Notes: generated by a model from the letters alone, not told the origin. DNA of 64,000 nucleotides from Theristus sp. LFF4_11 (GCA_030248135.1 JASANC010001627.1:1-64000); one strand, 5' to 3'; positions 12,444-25,864 are shown, numbered from the stretch's first letter. A program made the numbers and translations.

Positions 12444-13951
12444 ATGCTACAATCGAGTGATGCCCAGAATTCTAGCAACGTAACTGATACACACGATGAC
12501 GGTCACACTTTCACCACCGTAATAATCAGTTGGATCCTGTTGATTGTGCTCGGCAATATTTGGCTGATTGTCGGTATTGTGCGCGCGAAGCTTTTCCGAA
12601 CCGACTCACTTTACTACTATGTGATTTCGGTTGGAGCGTCGTCGGCGGCTGTCGCCGGTCTGGTGTTGCCCGTGTTTGTTATCGGTCATTTCATGAGGCC
12701 ACTATTGTCAGATCTACTTTGTAAAATGTGCCACTATTTCAACCAGTTGACAGCGGTCGCCAATATAGCGTCACAAGTGACCGGCACTTTCTCAGAGTGG
12801 CGAATTGTTTACACAGGTTTACGGTTTTTTTGGTTTGCGCGCTTTTCCTTTCTTGACCACAAGAGTATTCTGAATCTCAACCACTCGGTTGGCATTCAAA
12901 ATATTCGTGTGCGATGGTGGTTTTTTAGTGTGTGTGTGTGTGGGGGGGGGGGGCATTGTGCTACGTGTACTGCTTTTGGCACCACCCTGTATGCAAGAAC
13001 AAGCCTGAACAACGTGCTGAATTCAGCTTCAAAATTAAAACCTGAATAGTCGGGCTGTTCACTGAACTCAACACACCAACCAAGCACTCAACCGGCGTAG
13101 CCAGACCAACTCAAACGTGCCCGTGTCCAGGCAAACAATGTCCGCGCCGTACGCACGTGCGTCGTCTGCTGCTGCTGTGGCTGGCCGCCGCCGCGTACGC
13201 CGCAAAGATGCCGCTCATGTTCGGTCTAGTCGAGATCACCGGCGCGCCCGGTCAAGCGCCGACCAACGACTGCGGAGCGACGGGCGATCCAACGTTTTTG
13301 TTCGTCGCGTCGCTCGTCGATTTCGCACTGATCGGCATTCTGATGCTCGCCGTGTCCGTCGCGCTGAACGTCGCCATCTGCTGCCGAATGACGCAGAAGG
13401 CCGAACGCCGGGGCGCCGCCATACTGACGATGCTGCTCGTGCTGCAGCTGACGTTGACCGTGCCGCTGTTGGCGTACGATCTCGCGGCGTTCCTCAAATG
13501 GACAAAGGTACGATACATCTATGGCTAATATTCTCAACTAGCTGATTGGTTGGTTTTTTGGTTACACTGACAAACACGTGCAGTCGATGAATGCATTTTT
13601 TTGTGCACGCATACTCCGCCTCCGCAGCATTGCCTGAACAGAGTGCACGCATCAACCTGCACAGAACGCGTACCTCAACAACCGCGAAATCCCAATTTCC
13701 CATCACATGCGAAATGCACAAAAACCGAACTGCTCTCACGTGAACTGCGCATTTCGCAGGCGGACCCGATCACGCACATGCGTCTGATCGCGGTGTCGTT
13801 CTCGTTCGAGTGGCTGTCGATCGTGGCGTTGCTGTTGGTCGACGGTAAAGTGCGTGCGGCGTGCACTGCGCTCGTGCTGTGTCGGAGTGCTGAGCGGGCA
13901 AGGCAGACTGCAGCGGTGCGCGATGCACACGTGGCAACCACTGATTCATAG
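12444..13951 (+). CDS. Divergent rhodopsin-like GPCR
   Basis: Three exons joined in phase: 12444-12816, 13131-13507, 13760-13951. The product is about 313 aa. Seven hydrophobic segments can be placed. TM1 contains the class A Gly-Asn pair (LGNIWLIVGIV). A Cys (LLCKMCHYF) lies at the top of TM3. At the end of TM3 the usual DRY is EWR (residues 118-120). TM5 to TM7 follow, with a basic loop RMTQKAERRG before TM6. No NPxxY is seen in TM7, which instead reads LLLVDGKVR. The family fits the nematode serpentine or peptide-type receptors, but I cannot assign a ligand. Intron 1 contains a TG/G simple repeat. It lies 1.2 kb downstream of another receptor gene on the same strand; there is no evidence of an operon. 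Confidence 0.7.
12930..12953 (+). repeat. (TG)n-(G)n simple repeat
   Basis: About six TG units run into eleven G residues inside intron 1 of the GPCR gene. It is a microsatellite and could be length-variable. Confidence 0.9.
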
Positions 13952-15150
13952 AAGTCCCAGTCTGAAGCCCGTGCACTTGACTGCACACGCACAGTCGAAC
14001 TAGCGAATCAGCTGATTGGTTGGTGGTCACGTGCATGCATGCTTTCGGTGCAAACCAAACTCCGCCCCCATAGCAATTTCTGCACGGAAAGCATGCATCA
14101 CGTGATCACCAACGACAACGCTGACAAGTTGGATAGCCAAAACACAAACACACTGGCAGTGGCACACACTGCGCGTTTCACGGCGGTGCTGGCGTTCAGT
14201 GATGTGACTGCTCAATATCAGACGTGTTGGGAAAACCCGTGTTCGCAAAAGTGCACAGTCTTCAGAAAAGGAGTTTAGTTTAGGAAATCTGACCGAAAAT
14301 AAAAAGCATTAGGTGAGTGTGCAGCAAAAGCATAAACCAAAGCAGAAAAGTTTCGTGCACCACAACAAAACGATAACTGAACTGCCAAATGATAGAACAT
14401 TATGTGAAGACGAAAATCAAATGTCCAACAAAAAAAAATTTATTTGAGTTTGATTCATAATGTTCATGACGATTTTGACGAATCATGATATATGTTTGAT
14501 AAAATCTCACTGGGAAGTTTGATGTTTTTCCCACAAAAAGCGAAATAGTCCACTGTAAAAAAACAATAAGTAGAAAAGAAATAAATAAATATAAAACAAC
14601 CACCAAAATCACCCAAATCACCTGTTGTATCACAGCACAGAATTTTTGAAGCAACCTAAAACAAATTGATAAAAACATCTGCAAGACTGCAGCAGACAAC
14701 TTTGTGAAACAAATATTTGGTTGTGGTCAAGTTACAGATCCAGACGGTCACGGCCCTAATTTTACAAAACTTGAAATAATAACGGCGAGTTAAAAAAACT
14801 GAAGTAACAACTTATCAGTTTGAATGACGCGAAATAATAGTGAATGTGTGACAGATATCACAAGAGAATTCATAAAAACCACGTGTTGCACAACCTTGTC
14901 TGATCAGTAGTAGCGATACGCAACAAAAAACTTCATAACAAATTAGTAACAAAAATCCGTAAAGTGAAGCGACCATGTTTTGGAAAACATTTTGAGACAA
15001 AACCGATGTCCTTTTTGATCAAAAATCGACATTGAAACGTTGTTTAACAACAAATTCATTCAGAAAACCCGCACAATAAAATATTCTAAGAAAACCAACA
15101 GAAAAAATGCACAAAAACCCATTCTAACAACCAACCAAGCTAGCCACCTC
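13952..15150. other. Convergent spacer, GPCR and transporter 3' sides
   Basis: No coding sequence supported. The plus-strand GPCR and minus-strand transporter converge here. About 13990-14110 contains CAGTCGAACT, AATCAGCTGATTGGTTGG and GAAAGCATGCATCACGTGA. All occur in the TA-flanked MITE at 59604-59726, so a decayed copy of that family is likely. The rest is AT-rich 3' UTR-like sequence. Confidence 0.5.
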
Positions 15151-18100
15151 CTACAAGTCCTCATCCTCAGCACCATGCAGCTCTTCATTCTCCAACAACG
15201 TCATCTGCTCTTCGCCGCTGCGCAGTTCCGCGCCAGCCGCTTGACGTTTATTCCGGTCGAAAACGCGGCTCTCCAGAAAGTGCATCAAGCGCGACAGCAA
15301 CTTGAATTCGCCCATCGTGTCTGGCGCGATGTCCGGCAACGGTCGGCCTTTGGTTTCAGGGAGGAACCAGTACGCGCAGGCCGTCGCGAACAGAACCACC
15401 ACCAGCACGGACTGCGCCAGGATGGCGCGATAGTATTTCTCGAGATAGGCCACTTGGACGCTGACGATGTTGGAGAGTGGGTCCAAGGCGCCGGTCACTT
15501 GCACGGCCGTGTTGCGCAGATAGCTGGAAATGGAATTGATGGTGAAATTGTGATTGGCGGGTGATATTTTTTGAACAAACTGCAATTTCGTTTTTTAGAA
15601 CGGCTTTATCGGTCTTTTAACAGTTATCCCATTCACAACTATGATTCAACCACCAAACTGACCAAAAAGCCACCAATGGGCTGGATGCAACAAAAACCAT
15701 AATACCTAGGTTCGATATGCGACGGAAACGGAAAAAGCCGTCGAAACAGCAAAAAGCATATCCGCACCCTCCCCCCCCAAACGCACGTTGGATACAGCTC
15801 CACTTGGAACTGAGTCATTGCCACCCAGCCAGCCTGGTCAATCACTGCCGACAACAGCATCGTGAAAAACTCAATCGAATGCACAATTGACGAGTCTGTT
15901 GAGAAAAGTTGAAAAATAGCGATAAACAGAAATTCAGAATTTTCAAATGTGACATTGATAGAACTGAAACGCACATGATGCCCCTGCGACCATGTCTAGA
16001 AAACAACATAAAAGCAGCATAGAGGCTTGCTGATTCACAAATACCTATGAAATCCGACCAACGCAAACAAGGTTTCAGGCAAGAACTTCAAAATCGAGCC
16101 GTTTCTCACTGACCTGCCGGCGCAAACATCAGCGCGAGATTGCAAAGCGCATAACAAGCGGCGATGAATAGGAACGGCACGTAAGTCATTTCGCGACGAC
16201 CAAAGTTCGTGATCAGCCGGTCGGCGGCATAGATCGCCACCGTGATCACGCAGCGGAATGAACCGAAGTACATGTAGGAGAGCCACGGGGGGCCTTTGAA
16301 CGCGGAGACCTGTCGTTTTGTTAGAATTCTATTTTTTAACTGAATTTACTCCACTGTCACTGTGTTCGTTTTCAACCAGATTGTGCGCATCTACCTGATT
16401 GGCTGCATTTGAACTGTGATTGCGCCGTTAAAAAACACTTAGAACTTCCACGCAACCGGAGTACCACGCAAATGCGCGTTCGCCTGTGAACGGATCGAAC
16501 TTTCGCGTTCACGAATTGAGAGAATCGCGTCGCGCCTAGCGTGCAGCCTGACCGACGCTAAATTGGTTGTGGTGATACATTTCCGCAGTGGCAGCAGCAA
16601 CAAATAACAACAGAAGAATCGTGCCCAATTAAAAAAATGAATGGATGGATGGATGGATGAAAAAAGACACTCGACCTAAATGTTCGGAAAGCACATTACA
16701 ATTCATTGCTCGATTTCGAAATCATCCAAAACCCACCTGAAACATGTAGGCGGACGACACATAACCGAGTGTGAACACGCACACGGCCAGCAGCAGCGTG
16801 TAGTAGGCGAGCTGCCGATTCGCGAACACCTCCAGGCATCGCGCGGCGGAGCGATTCGACGACGACGCAACCGGAATTTGACGGAGGTTCTGCGCGCTCA
16901 GTCGACACGCTCGACCGTTCAGACGAGCCATTCGATTCAGTGCTGTGGCCGCCTGGAATGGGACGCGAGTGAAGCTCGGAGTTTTCAGTTTGGTTGGTTT
17001 TTTTTGGAACTGCAGCACAACGACACGAAAACTTACAAAATTGACACGCTGATTCGCTGTCTCGCGCAGGCAACCAATCAGCGTTCCGTGCACTTTGTGT
17101 TCACTCAATCAGCCAACTAATATGGACGGGGATAAAGATGTGTTTCATTCCACATTTTAGTGCAGTTCTAGTTCAACATGGTAACATGACGTTCGATCAT
17201 TTTGTATTTCACTGACAACGACACGACACGACATCTCAGGAAACGCTCGGGCTCCGCACAGGCAACCCAACACTCACCGTTCCAAGACCACAGAACACCA
17301 CAAAAAACCGCCAACCTCGTCGAGTCGTCCTTTCTGAATCAACCACCGCGGTGACTCCGGAAAGAGCATCATCAACGCGACCAACGGCAACGACAACACC
17401 GAGATGACGCCAATGAATGGGCGCCAGTTTTGCGTGTAGCTCGCGACGACGCCCATGATGACGTAGCTGACGCTCCACGAGCCGCCGACGTTCATCAGCA
17501 CGACGCTGTGCGTGTCCGCAAACTCAAGCACCCACACGGTCATGATCGTCGCGCCTAACCGTCGCAAAACACCTTTCGGTACGCTAAATCGATTAGTTTT
17601 ACAGGCAAGAGCACAACGATCAATTAAAAAAGATCTCTGCAGTTCGTATTCATGCAGTGCATCGAATTCAAAAGCAACCACACTCCTATAGAGCTTCGCT
17701 CGGTTGGTATATTCGATTTCGAATGTACTTCAAGCTATCAGATTCTGACTGAACGTCTCAGTACTCATTTCGTGTTGGAACCGTCCAACCAATTGTGTGG
17801 TTGGCACTCACACATTCCGTTTGCATAACCTCACTGGTAAAAAGCCGACACGATGCAGAAATCGGCCCCAAAACAGCAAAAATAAGCATGAGAACTATAA
17901 AAACCACCAAAACAAACAAGCCGGCAGCAGCACGCCAAGCGGCAGACGGGTCAACAGGAAGTGCACCCAGTTGGTGGCGAAGAACGCGGCGAAGTTCGAG
18001 ACGACGAACACGCACAGCGACGTGCACAGCACACGACGACGGCCGAGTCGGTCGGAGGCGATGGCGCCGATGAATGAGATCCAGTGGAACAACAGTTGCA

Positions 18101-19377
18101 GCGTGTTAAGTAGATCCGGGATGAAGTCGCGGTCGCAGAACAGCTGCCATTCTGGAAAGAAGCCGACAACAACGATAATAATGAGATGCATGCTGTACCA
18201 GTACAACCAAACTGCAACTTCGCTCGGCTGTGAAACTGATTTGATTGTTGGATGGTGGAAAGTATGAGCCATGAAGTTCAGTAAAAACGAGCCAGCTTCG
18301 GGTCCAAGCAGCCAGAGGCCTCGGCCGCAACAAAAACACCAGAACCACCAAACATTGCAGTTCACCATCAATTGAATTGAACTGTTCATTCAACCTGAAG
18401 TGACCAACAAACCCATTCACCTTGAACGATGCCAACAAATGGCGCCGTATAATTGACGCCATCGACGCACGCGCCAGCCTCGTATACCGCACAGAACTGC
18501 GTTCGACTGTGCCACCGTGTCTCGGGCGTCAACGACAGCTGGCGCTCGCTTGTGTTCAGCGCGACTGCGTCCGCAGCCGACAAGGTGCAGTCGATTCGCT
18601 CTGGTTGGTACAATGCCAGTGACATCAGCACCCAGGTGCCTGCAAGCACAAACCGTAAGCAGACGGTCGACTGAGGGAAAGTGTGCAGAACAACGATCTG
18701 ATTGATGTAAAGTGATTTCTACTTGTTTGTTAATTGAGATTGCACCGGAGTTAGAAGGCAATATGAGATAGAACCGCATTCTGATTCAACGCTACAGTTG
18801 TGAACGAAGCTATTCCAGCTGTAAAACGTGGAATAATAACAGTTTGTCAGAAAACAAAAAAATACGGTAACAGTGAAAAGTAAGAAACAACACCACAAAG
18901 TAAGAAAGAGAAAAACGCACCACAAAACTGAGCGATGCTCAACTGGTAGACGATTATGAGCAGCATGTGGAATCGACCAAAACCACCAACAACCGTGAGC
19001 ACGTGCTCGAAATCAGTGAACAACACCGAACAGACGCTCTCGTTCGGGCGTAAATTCATTGAGCCGTTCACAGTTTTATCATCGTCGTCGTGCGTTCGTG
19101 CTCGCAGCTGCTTCATTTGCATCACACCGTTTTCAGCAGACTGGCTGTTTTGCAGACTGCGACAATTATTCACGCCATGCACACCGGGAGTGCTGTTGTT
19201 TGAATTTGATTGGATCGAGAATGCTTTTCGATCGCCGTCGCCGGAACGCGCGCCGACGTCAGCTTCCAGTTTATTTTCTGTGCTGTTTTCGTTTTCATCC
19301 TCTTCGCCTTCCGTCATTGAGTGAAACAGCTCGATGTCGTCTTGCTGCAGAATCGACGTCGTCGCTTGCGGGCGCAT
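15151..19377 (-). CDS. SLC22-family (organic cation/anion) transporter
   Basis: Eight exons in phase on the minus strand: 19377-18921, 18639-18421, 18151-17918, 17554-17316, 16952-16737, 16309-16114, 15895-15787, 15523-15151. The product is about 680 aa. It is a major facilitator superfamily protein with SLC22 hallmarks. These are a large Cys-rich loop after TM1 ending EWQLFCDRDF, the DRLGRRR motif between TM2 and TM3, FPESPRWL before the central loop, ELYPT with RNTAVQVTG near TM11, and LPETKGRPLPD after TM12. The family moves organic cations, anions or zwitterions across the plasma membrane; the substrate cannot be read from the sequence. The N-terminus is unusual. About 115 acidic, Ser/Asn-rich residues precede the usual start, making the protein longer than typical SLC22 members (about 550 aa). 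The start is the first ATG of the open exon. Confidence 0.88.
16641..16662 (+). repeat. (GGAT)n microsatellite
   Basis: Five tandem GGAT-type units in an intron of the SLC22 gene. No function inferred. Confidence 0.85.
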
Positions 19378-19832
19378 GGTTATAAAGAAACTGAGGACCT
19401 AGTGAGCGTGATGTCTTGTGAGGACGCGTGAGAAGACCACTACACGGCTGACGTCGTACTCGTGACGAGACTGCTGCTGTCGTATTATAAATGTATCGAT
19501 CACCAGTTCACCACGGCGAGCACGTCCACCTCCACCCACGGTCTGTATTCTGTGTGAAATGAGCAAAAAAACACAACAGCTGTTTTTGTTTCACTGTTGC
19601 AACTTCCTTTTTTTTCCTTGTATCGAGAAATCATCCAGAAATTACGTTTATTTTGGCCGATTTTTGGCCAATTTCATTTTTTTGTGTTTTTTTCCAAATT
19701 TTGAACAGTTTTCCAACCACATCCGGTCCGGTCTGTAATTTTATCAATGGATTTCTGGTCGAGCGAGACCCTACCCGACATCGGGTCTGTAGTTTCATCA
19801 CACAATTTTTGTCGGGTCGGTCGGGTTGGGTG
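19378..19832. other. Upstream region of the SLC22 gene
   Basis: No gene seen. It should contain the transporter promoter, which reads leftward. At about 19785-19832 there is TCGGGTCTGTAGTTTCATCA followed by GGGTCGGTCGGGTT. A related block (GCGGGTCTGTAGTTTTAGCA) lies at about 20585, on the other side of the inserted hAT element. Confidence 0.45.
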
Positions 19833-20570
19833 TAGGGTTGTTAAAAAAAACAAAAATCGTCATTTTTGTTTTTTTTTTTTTTTTTTTAAAATTTTTTTTA
19901 AAAAAAAAAATTTCAAAAATCAAAGTTGTGCTAAATCAATCAGGGAGTCCGAAGAACCACATATGATATGCAAGCGCCTCCCGAATGACACCCGTATGGC
20001 GGAACTTTGCAGATTTTGTTTTGGTGACCTCAATTACCCCTTTTCCAAACCGTCACCATGCCTCTTCTTGTGTTTTGACCTCCAAAACGTCACTAATTGT
20101 CCCCAGCTAAGCTAATGCTAAAGTGAAGACAAACATACCGCCTTGAAATTCGATCAATTCTTCTGATGGTGTCGCGACGACACGACACGAAGCAGCAACC
20201 AGACAACGTGGCGCTTGCAAACGGTGCAGCGAGCACAATCGGACGCTCTGCGAGGCTAATCGTCACCTTATCTGCATCGGAAATGGTAGGCTAAGCTTTG
20301 GGACGCTCAAAAACTTCATCGCAGATGTTGTCGAAGCCTAAAATCAGTCGGTAAAACGGCCCAAAATCGACTGCTAAAGGTTTTACGAGGTATAATCAAA
20401 GAAAATTTTTGTTGAACTTTCGAAAAATTGTGCCAAAATTGAGGTTTTCAGAGCATATTAGAGGAAAATTTTTCGAATTTTTTTTTTTTAAAAAAAAATC
20501 GGCATTTTTGTTTTTTTTTAATCACTTTTTTTAAAAAAAAAAAAATTTTCATTTTTGTTTAACAACCCTA
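19833..20570. mobile_element. Non-autonomous hAT-like element, intact copy
   Basis: A 738-base element with terminal inverted repeats TAGGGTTGTTAAA and TTTAACAACCCTA. It is flanked by a perfect 8-bp duplication, GTTGGGTG, at 19825-19832 and 20571-20578. TIR sequence and 8-bp target size fit the hAT superfamily. No transposase is encoded. Long A/T-rich palindromic runs lie inside both ends. A nearly identical but left-truncated copy lies at 30681-31402. The intact duplication suggests fairly recent insertion. Confidence 0.85.
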
Positions 20571-20807
20571 GTTGGGTGGCGGATGCGGGTCTGTAGTTTT
20601 AGCAGCACCGAATTTTTTTTGAAGTTGAAAAACACTTGAACCATATTTTCCAATCTCCACTTTCATTTTCCAACCCAGAGCAAAAAAGGCGAAGAAACAA
20701 ACGAGTTTGGCTGAGGCTCCGAATCGGCTCGGGTCGGGGACGTCGGGTGAGGGTCGGGCGGGCCGGACTTTGCAACTTCTCGTGTCGCTCGATTGGACTC
20801 AACTCAA

Positions 20808-21088
20808 CCCTAAAGCTTCATTACTAAAGCGCACGCGCACGGGCATCGGCATGCTCATGCTCATGATCCACTAGCGCGCGTGCACACGCTCCGGCCCCAA
20901 TAAGAACTTGTTCAAAATGCAATTGTTCTGACATTTTCCTTCTTGAAAAGGCTTGGCTTAGGTTAGGATTAGGTCAGGATTATGTTTAGCTTAAAATTAG
21001 GCTTTAGGATTAGGTTTTGGTTTAGGTCAGTTTAGGCAACGTCGGCCAACATCAGTGGTTTGATTTAGTACGACAGGCCAACCAACTC
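20808..21088. repeat. Dispersed repeat next to hAT element, copy 1
   Basis: About 280 bases from CTAAAGCTTCATTACTAAAG to TAGTACGACAGGCCAAC, repeated at 31665-31945 with few differences. It contains GCATGCTCATGCTCATGATC and the run GGCTTGGCTTAGGTTAGGAT. That run is present in inverse complement at about 21268-21303, so copy 1 is part of a larger inverted structure. No coding capacity was found. In both places it lies about 250 bases beyond a hAT copy, which points to a composite block duplicated as a unit. Confidence 0.8.
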
Positions 21089-21600
21089 AACTCACGGTCA
21101 CCGCGCACCGTCCAATGTCCTGAAAATGGGCACAATGTTCACCGAAAAATCAAATACAAAAAATGACCGCAAACATCAAAATGTGATGTGATTTGATTTG
21201 CATACCGTATTCTTAAGTGACTTTTTGATCAGATGTTTCTTGCAATGAGTCCCTGTAGGTTCCTAATCCGAACCTAATCTAATCCTAACCTAAGCCAAGC
21301 TTTTTTGACAAGGTGAAAATGATGAATTTCGTTTTTGAATACACTTGTCTGCTGTTTTACGATATGAAAGGCTGCATTCAGTTGGTTTTGGAAATATATT
21401 GCTCTCGGCCTCGGGTTGTTTACAACGGCTTCGAGGAATTTTTAACATCATGGTTAGTTCCCCGTATGGGAATTTTACAATATGGTTAAATTCCCTTCCC
21501 ATATGGGGAAGTAAAATCCTGAAACCGGAACTGCTGATAATAATGATGCATCAGGTCCAGGTGTGATTTCCCATCAACTTTTTTATTGGTTTTAATATTG

Positions 21601-21830
21601 TGGATTTATTCAAACGTGTCCGGACTAAAATGACGTCATTTGGTTTAAACGCCCGTTTGTCAAAGTACAGGCACTAAAATGTCAGTTTGGTGTGACTGAT
21701 TCGACATTCACCGTTTGTTTATGGGAAAAAATCGGCCAAACGGAAAGTCTGGTTTGCTGTGAACGACAAGCGCAGGTTTTGCAGCACATGACGTCATTTC
21801 AGTGAGACACGTTTAAAAAATAGGTCATAC
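21601..21830. mobile_element. MITE with ATGACGTCAT in both termini, copy 1
   Basis: About 230 bases. Near the left end is AAACGTGTCCGGACTAAAAT followed by GACGTCAT; near the right end is ATGACGTCATTTCAGTGAGA followed by CACGTTT. These form inverted repeats. A second full copy is at 26682-26911 and a right-end fragment at 53153-53244. No protein is encoded. The ATGACGTCAT in each arm is a full palindromic cAMP-response-element sequence. Confidence 0.8.
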
Positions 21831-21901
21831 TTTGTTTTTTCATCATTGATTGTGGAGGCAGCTACCGATCAGTTAAGACAGTTGTTATTCAATTACTTTC
21901 C

Positions 21902-22111
21902 ATGCAATTCAGTGCTGCTTTAGTGTCGGCTTTTTTGGTGTGTATGTTCCACTTTGCTGGTGCTGCTGTGGCGCAGCGCCGAGCACACTGCGCAGCCCAA
22001 TTGGTTACAAACGGTAGATATGGGTCATACGCAAAGTCACAATCACAAATTCGAACGGTGCTACTGGACGTACTTTTGACACCAGGGAGTAGCACACACA
22101 CGGTGTCATAA
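21902..22111 (+). CDS. Possible small secreted protein (doubtful)
   Basis: A 69-codon open frame starts with a strong signal-peptide-like segment (MQFSAALVSAFLVCMF, then FAGAAVA) followed by basic and polar residues. I recognise no family. It could be a single-exon small secreted peptide, the first exon of a longer gene (a GTAGAT donor-like site follows about 110 bases in), or chance. It begins about 70 bases beyond a MITE. Only the signal-peptide-like start supports it. Confidence 0.25.
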   Translation: MQFSAALVSAFLVCMFHFAGAAVAQRRAHCAAQLVTNGRYGSYAKSQSQIRTVLLDVLLTPGSSTHTVS

Positions 22112-25100
22112 GTTTCACATTACCTGTTGCAAAGCATTTCACAATGACCGAAATCATATCGAAAACGACACATGCATGTTTGCAAACGCTAATAATGTTT
22201 TGATAGCTAAAATTACTATACTCATAATTCAGTTATTCAATTATTAATACTGTGCTATCGTATTTATTAACCGTACTTGTATACTTTTAGCCCACCCCAC
22301 AGTGTCACACCCAAAACTCATTTTTGGGTCATTCACACTCCGCCACACAATTGAGAGCTTTGATAGGTAGATTTAGCCGTGAGCGTCTGTGGAGCTTCGT
22401 ACAATCTCATTTGTGAACGTCATGTCAAGTTTTCGTCTGTAAAATTCACAATACAAAACATACATGCCAAACATTATTGAAGCTTTGCTCTGTTGCGTAT
22501 TCTTTGATGTCTTCGGATGACAGCACATGTTCATATTGTGTGTTTGTGAAAGTGGCGAAGGAATCAATTGCTCAATTTAGACACCGAAATCTGTGTGCGG
22601 CGAAAATTGACCACAATGTTGCAAATTTTGGAAAAAAGTGCCGCTTTGCTGGAGTTTTCCATGGCCTTCTTCGTAAACCCAGCGTGTGTGTTTAGAGTAC
22701 AAACGATACTTGCGTGAACATGTGGTTTGTTGCATAGAATTATAGTGTTACGGTATTTCTATTTTTTTTCAGAAAAACAAATTGAAACAACGAACTTCAC
22801 GTCATTCAGCTTTAGCATGACGGCGTGACGTTTCTCTGTTACGTTAAATGAGTAAAATCAAAAAATGAACCCAATCCATCAAAAAATTACAAATCACTCG
22901 AGCACACCCGCTTTTCGATCGGTGTTGAATTTTTGTGCCGCCAAAAAAACCACTACGTTGTGGGGCTGCAGCATGTTTTGCAAAAGCAAGACCCAGAAGT
23001 GCACTCAACAAAAGAAACGGTGCATTTTGATTGCATCATGGCGGCAGTGTGCATTTGCGCGCGGTTTCTTTCGAGTCGTTTGCTAAAAGAACCGAAACTA
23101 AAAGAACTAAAGCTACAGTCGAAAAAAAAACAATCTCAAACTCGTACTGGCACCCATTGCTTTCGCATGAACTAAACTTTCAGCAATAATTTTTGGCTGA
23201 ACTTTGCTTATCATCGTCATGTGACTTTAAAGCACTTCTACATCCGTTTTCGGTTTCCAAAACCGGTTTCATTTAGTTTGAACTTTAAAGTTAGCCTGCC
23301 TGCGTTCGTGTTTTCTATCTGTTCCAAATTCCGGAACCAAAAAAATGTTCTTCTCGTTCATTTCAAGAATGTCGTTTTTGCGCGTGTTTTCTAATATTTT
23401 TTGAAAACGAAAATATGCAAATGCAATAAAATATAAGCGGTCGACGACAATTACTTTCGATTGGCTTCTGAAAATTTTGCTGGTCTGGTCTTTTTAGGTC
23501 GCTGTTTCCGTTTTGGATAGGCATATTGTACATGTACTGTATGTATGCATCAAAAGCGCCGATATGCAACGTGTCTAACTTTGTCGCATGCGCGTACTTG
23601 ATTCTCGACTATTCATATTTTTTCAAAATACAATTGCGAAATTGGCAACATCACCGAATTGAGAGATGAGATGAGCGTGCACATGTTTTAGTTGATGTTT
23701 TCAAAGAGCCGATAAGGCCTCCATCCCCATAAACTTCGCAACAACCGTTAAAATCCCTTGGTTTCACCAGTTATAGGGTATACATCCGCATGTGCAGGCC
23801 AGTTTGGTTTCAATGCTGCTATTCTCAAAAAAGCCGTGCTGCAAAAAGAAACTTTCACATCTCCCGCAATGGTTGAGCGTTTATAAGCGATGTTTTCGCG
23901 TACAGCTATTCCCATCGGATGTCACAGATTTACGGTAATACGGTTGTTTTTGATATCGGACTGAACTCGATACGTGTAGGTTTTGGTTGTTTTTACGCCC
24001 GTGTTTTAAGGCAGACCTGCTTTCGAGTACTTTACTCTTTTTGGATGTTTTGAATATTCAAACAAACTTCCAATCTAATGCACCGTCGGCAAATGGCAGT
24101 TTTATTCCAAATGTGCGAATGACAGCACTATACAATTTGATGGTTTTGGCTCGGTTCTACAATAATGTGATGCAAGTGCCGCTAATTTTTTGGTTCCTCA
24201 AGAAGACATTTTTATTTTGAGCACACACACACACTACACTGTTCATAACGCTTCTAATGCACTTCCAATTTATACGATAATTTATTCCACATTCAGTTCT
24301 ATAGCTCTCTCTGGCTTTTTCCACGGTTCGTTTGACGCCGCCGCCGCGCGTCACAGAACTGTGTTTGAAGAAGTGAAGAAAAAACGTCACATATAAAAGT
24401 AACATCACGGTCACGGATTCAGCTTCGAGAGAAAAAAGGCGCCGTGTTTTTTTTTTTAGCAATGCCCATTGTTTCGGAGAGTCACTTGGTCGGCCCCAGT
24501 AGGCTTTCTGCCAAAAATAAGGCGACAAAACGCAACGCTGAAAATCCGAGTTTCATATTCGTATCTTTTGCGGTTCATTTGAGTAAGTCCTCGTCTGTGC
24601 TGTGTTCATGTAGGTATACGCAAAAGTCTCCAGAGCTCCACTGACTGCATATGTTTTCTTCTTTCCAAAAAATGCTTATGTGCATTTTTTCGCAAAATGC
24701 GCGTAAAATTGCTTTTCACGCTCATGAGAGCGGTAAATCGATGTTTCCAGAGTTTGCTAGTTTTGTTTGCGAACCAGACTTTCTCTTAAGGGGCCAAGTG
24801 AGCACCATTCATCAAAGTACCATGGGCTGCCGGCTGTTTTGGGCAAAGTCTGTCGGCCTTGAGCATGAACTGTCTCATTTGTCATTTGAAAGCTGACATC
24901 CACATGTATATCCATGTTTCTGCGTTTTAGAAAACCAAATCAACAAACATCAGACGCCCTGAGAAAACGGTTTTTCTGTTTTTTTTGTTTTCGATTGTTG
25001 CGAATGCCTTCCAAACGGTTGTAACTTGCAACCGTACATGAATGAGGCGGTTTTTGATATCAAGGGAGTTTGTTTGCAAAAATTTGTGAAACTGAAGCAC

Positions 25101-25864
25101 GTTGGAGGCACGAAAAGACGTTCTGTGTTAAAAACGCAATTGGTGGTTCGAATTGAGAGTTACAGTATTTTATTCGATTTTCAGCCGGTCTCATAACTGA
25201 AATGTGAATGCGGCTTTTGTACATGTACATTCCAGTTCCATTCCAGTTGAATAACACGAGGCAATATGCTCCCTGATATAATTTGCATTCGATTTTTGAG
25301 CGAACACACTTTTTTCATCTGTAAGATTACCGCTTGTACTTGAAGCTTTGACTTTTCTGCGTGCGTGAAAGCAGTGGAATTTGACAGATTATCATTGCCA
25401 CCGTTTTTCAACAAAAAGTTGCTTTTTCGTCTGATGGTTCGGTTTACAAAGTAGGTTCTTTTTCTGTGTCTTCAAGAATCGGACCTAACCATTTGGTGTG
25501 CTTGAGTTAAGAATATTCAACCACTGTGTCTCTGGAGATTTAGCCCTGAAAGATGAGCTATTCATGACTTTCGGTATTGTCTTTGTTTGTGGCGTTTGTG
25601 GTCTGTTTTTTTAAAAAAAATTTGTTGCTTTTTATTGAACTTTTTATGTTTACATTCTTGAACTGACATTTGCTAAGAAATCTTTTTCCATTTTTTTTGT
25701 TGCTTAACATTAGTTCTTTCTTTGTTTTCAGGTTCAAGTGAAAACTCAATAACACTTGTTTTTGATTTTAACCAAAGACAACAATCAGGAAGACAATGAT
25801 CAATTTAATAAACATCCAATTACGATTTTCTCTTTCCTTACTAATCAGTTTTGTTTATTAAAAA
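22112..25864. other. Long spacer without recognisable genes
   Basis: About 3.7 kb of AT-rich sequence. Open frames are at most about 120 codons, without domains, signal peptides or consistent splice signals. The right end should contain the promoter of the C-type lectin-like gene beginning at 25865. I see no repeat that matches elsewhere in the window. Confidence 0.5.
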
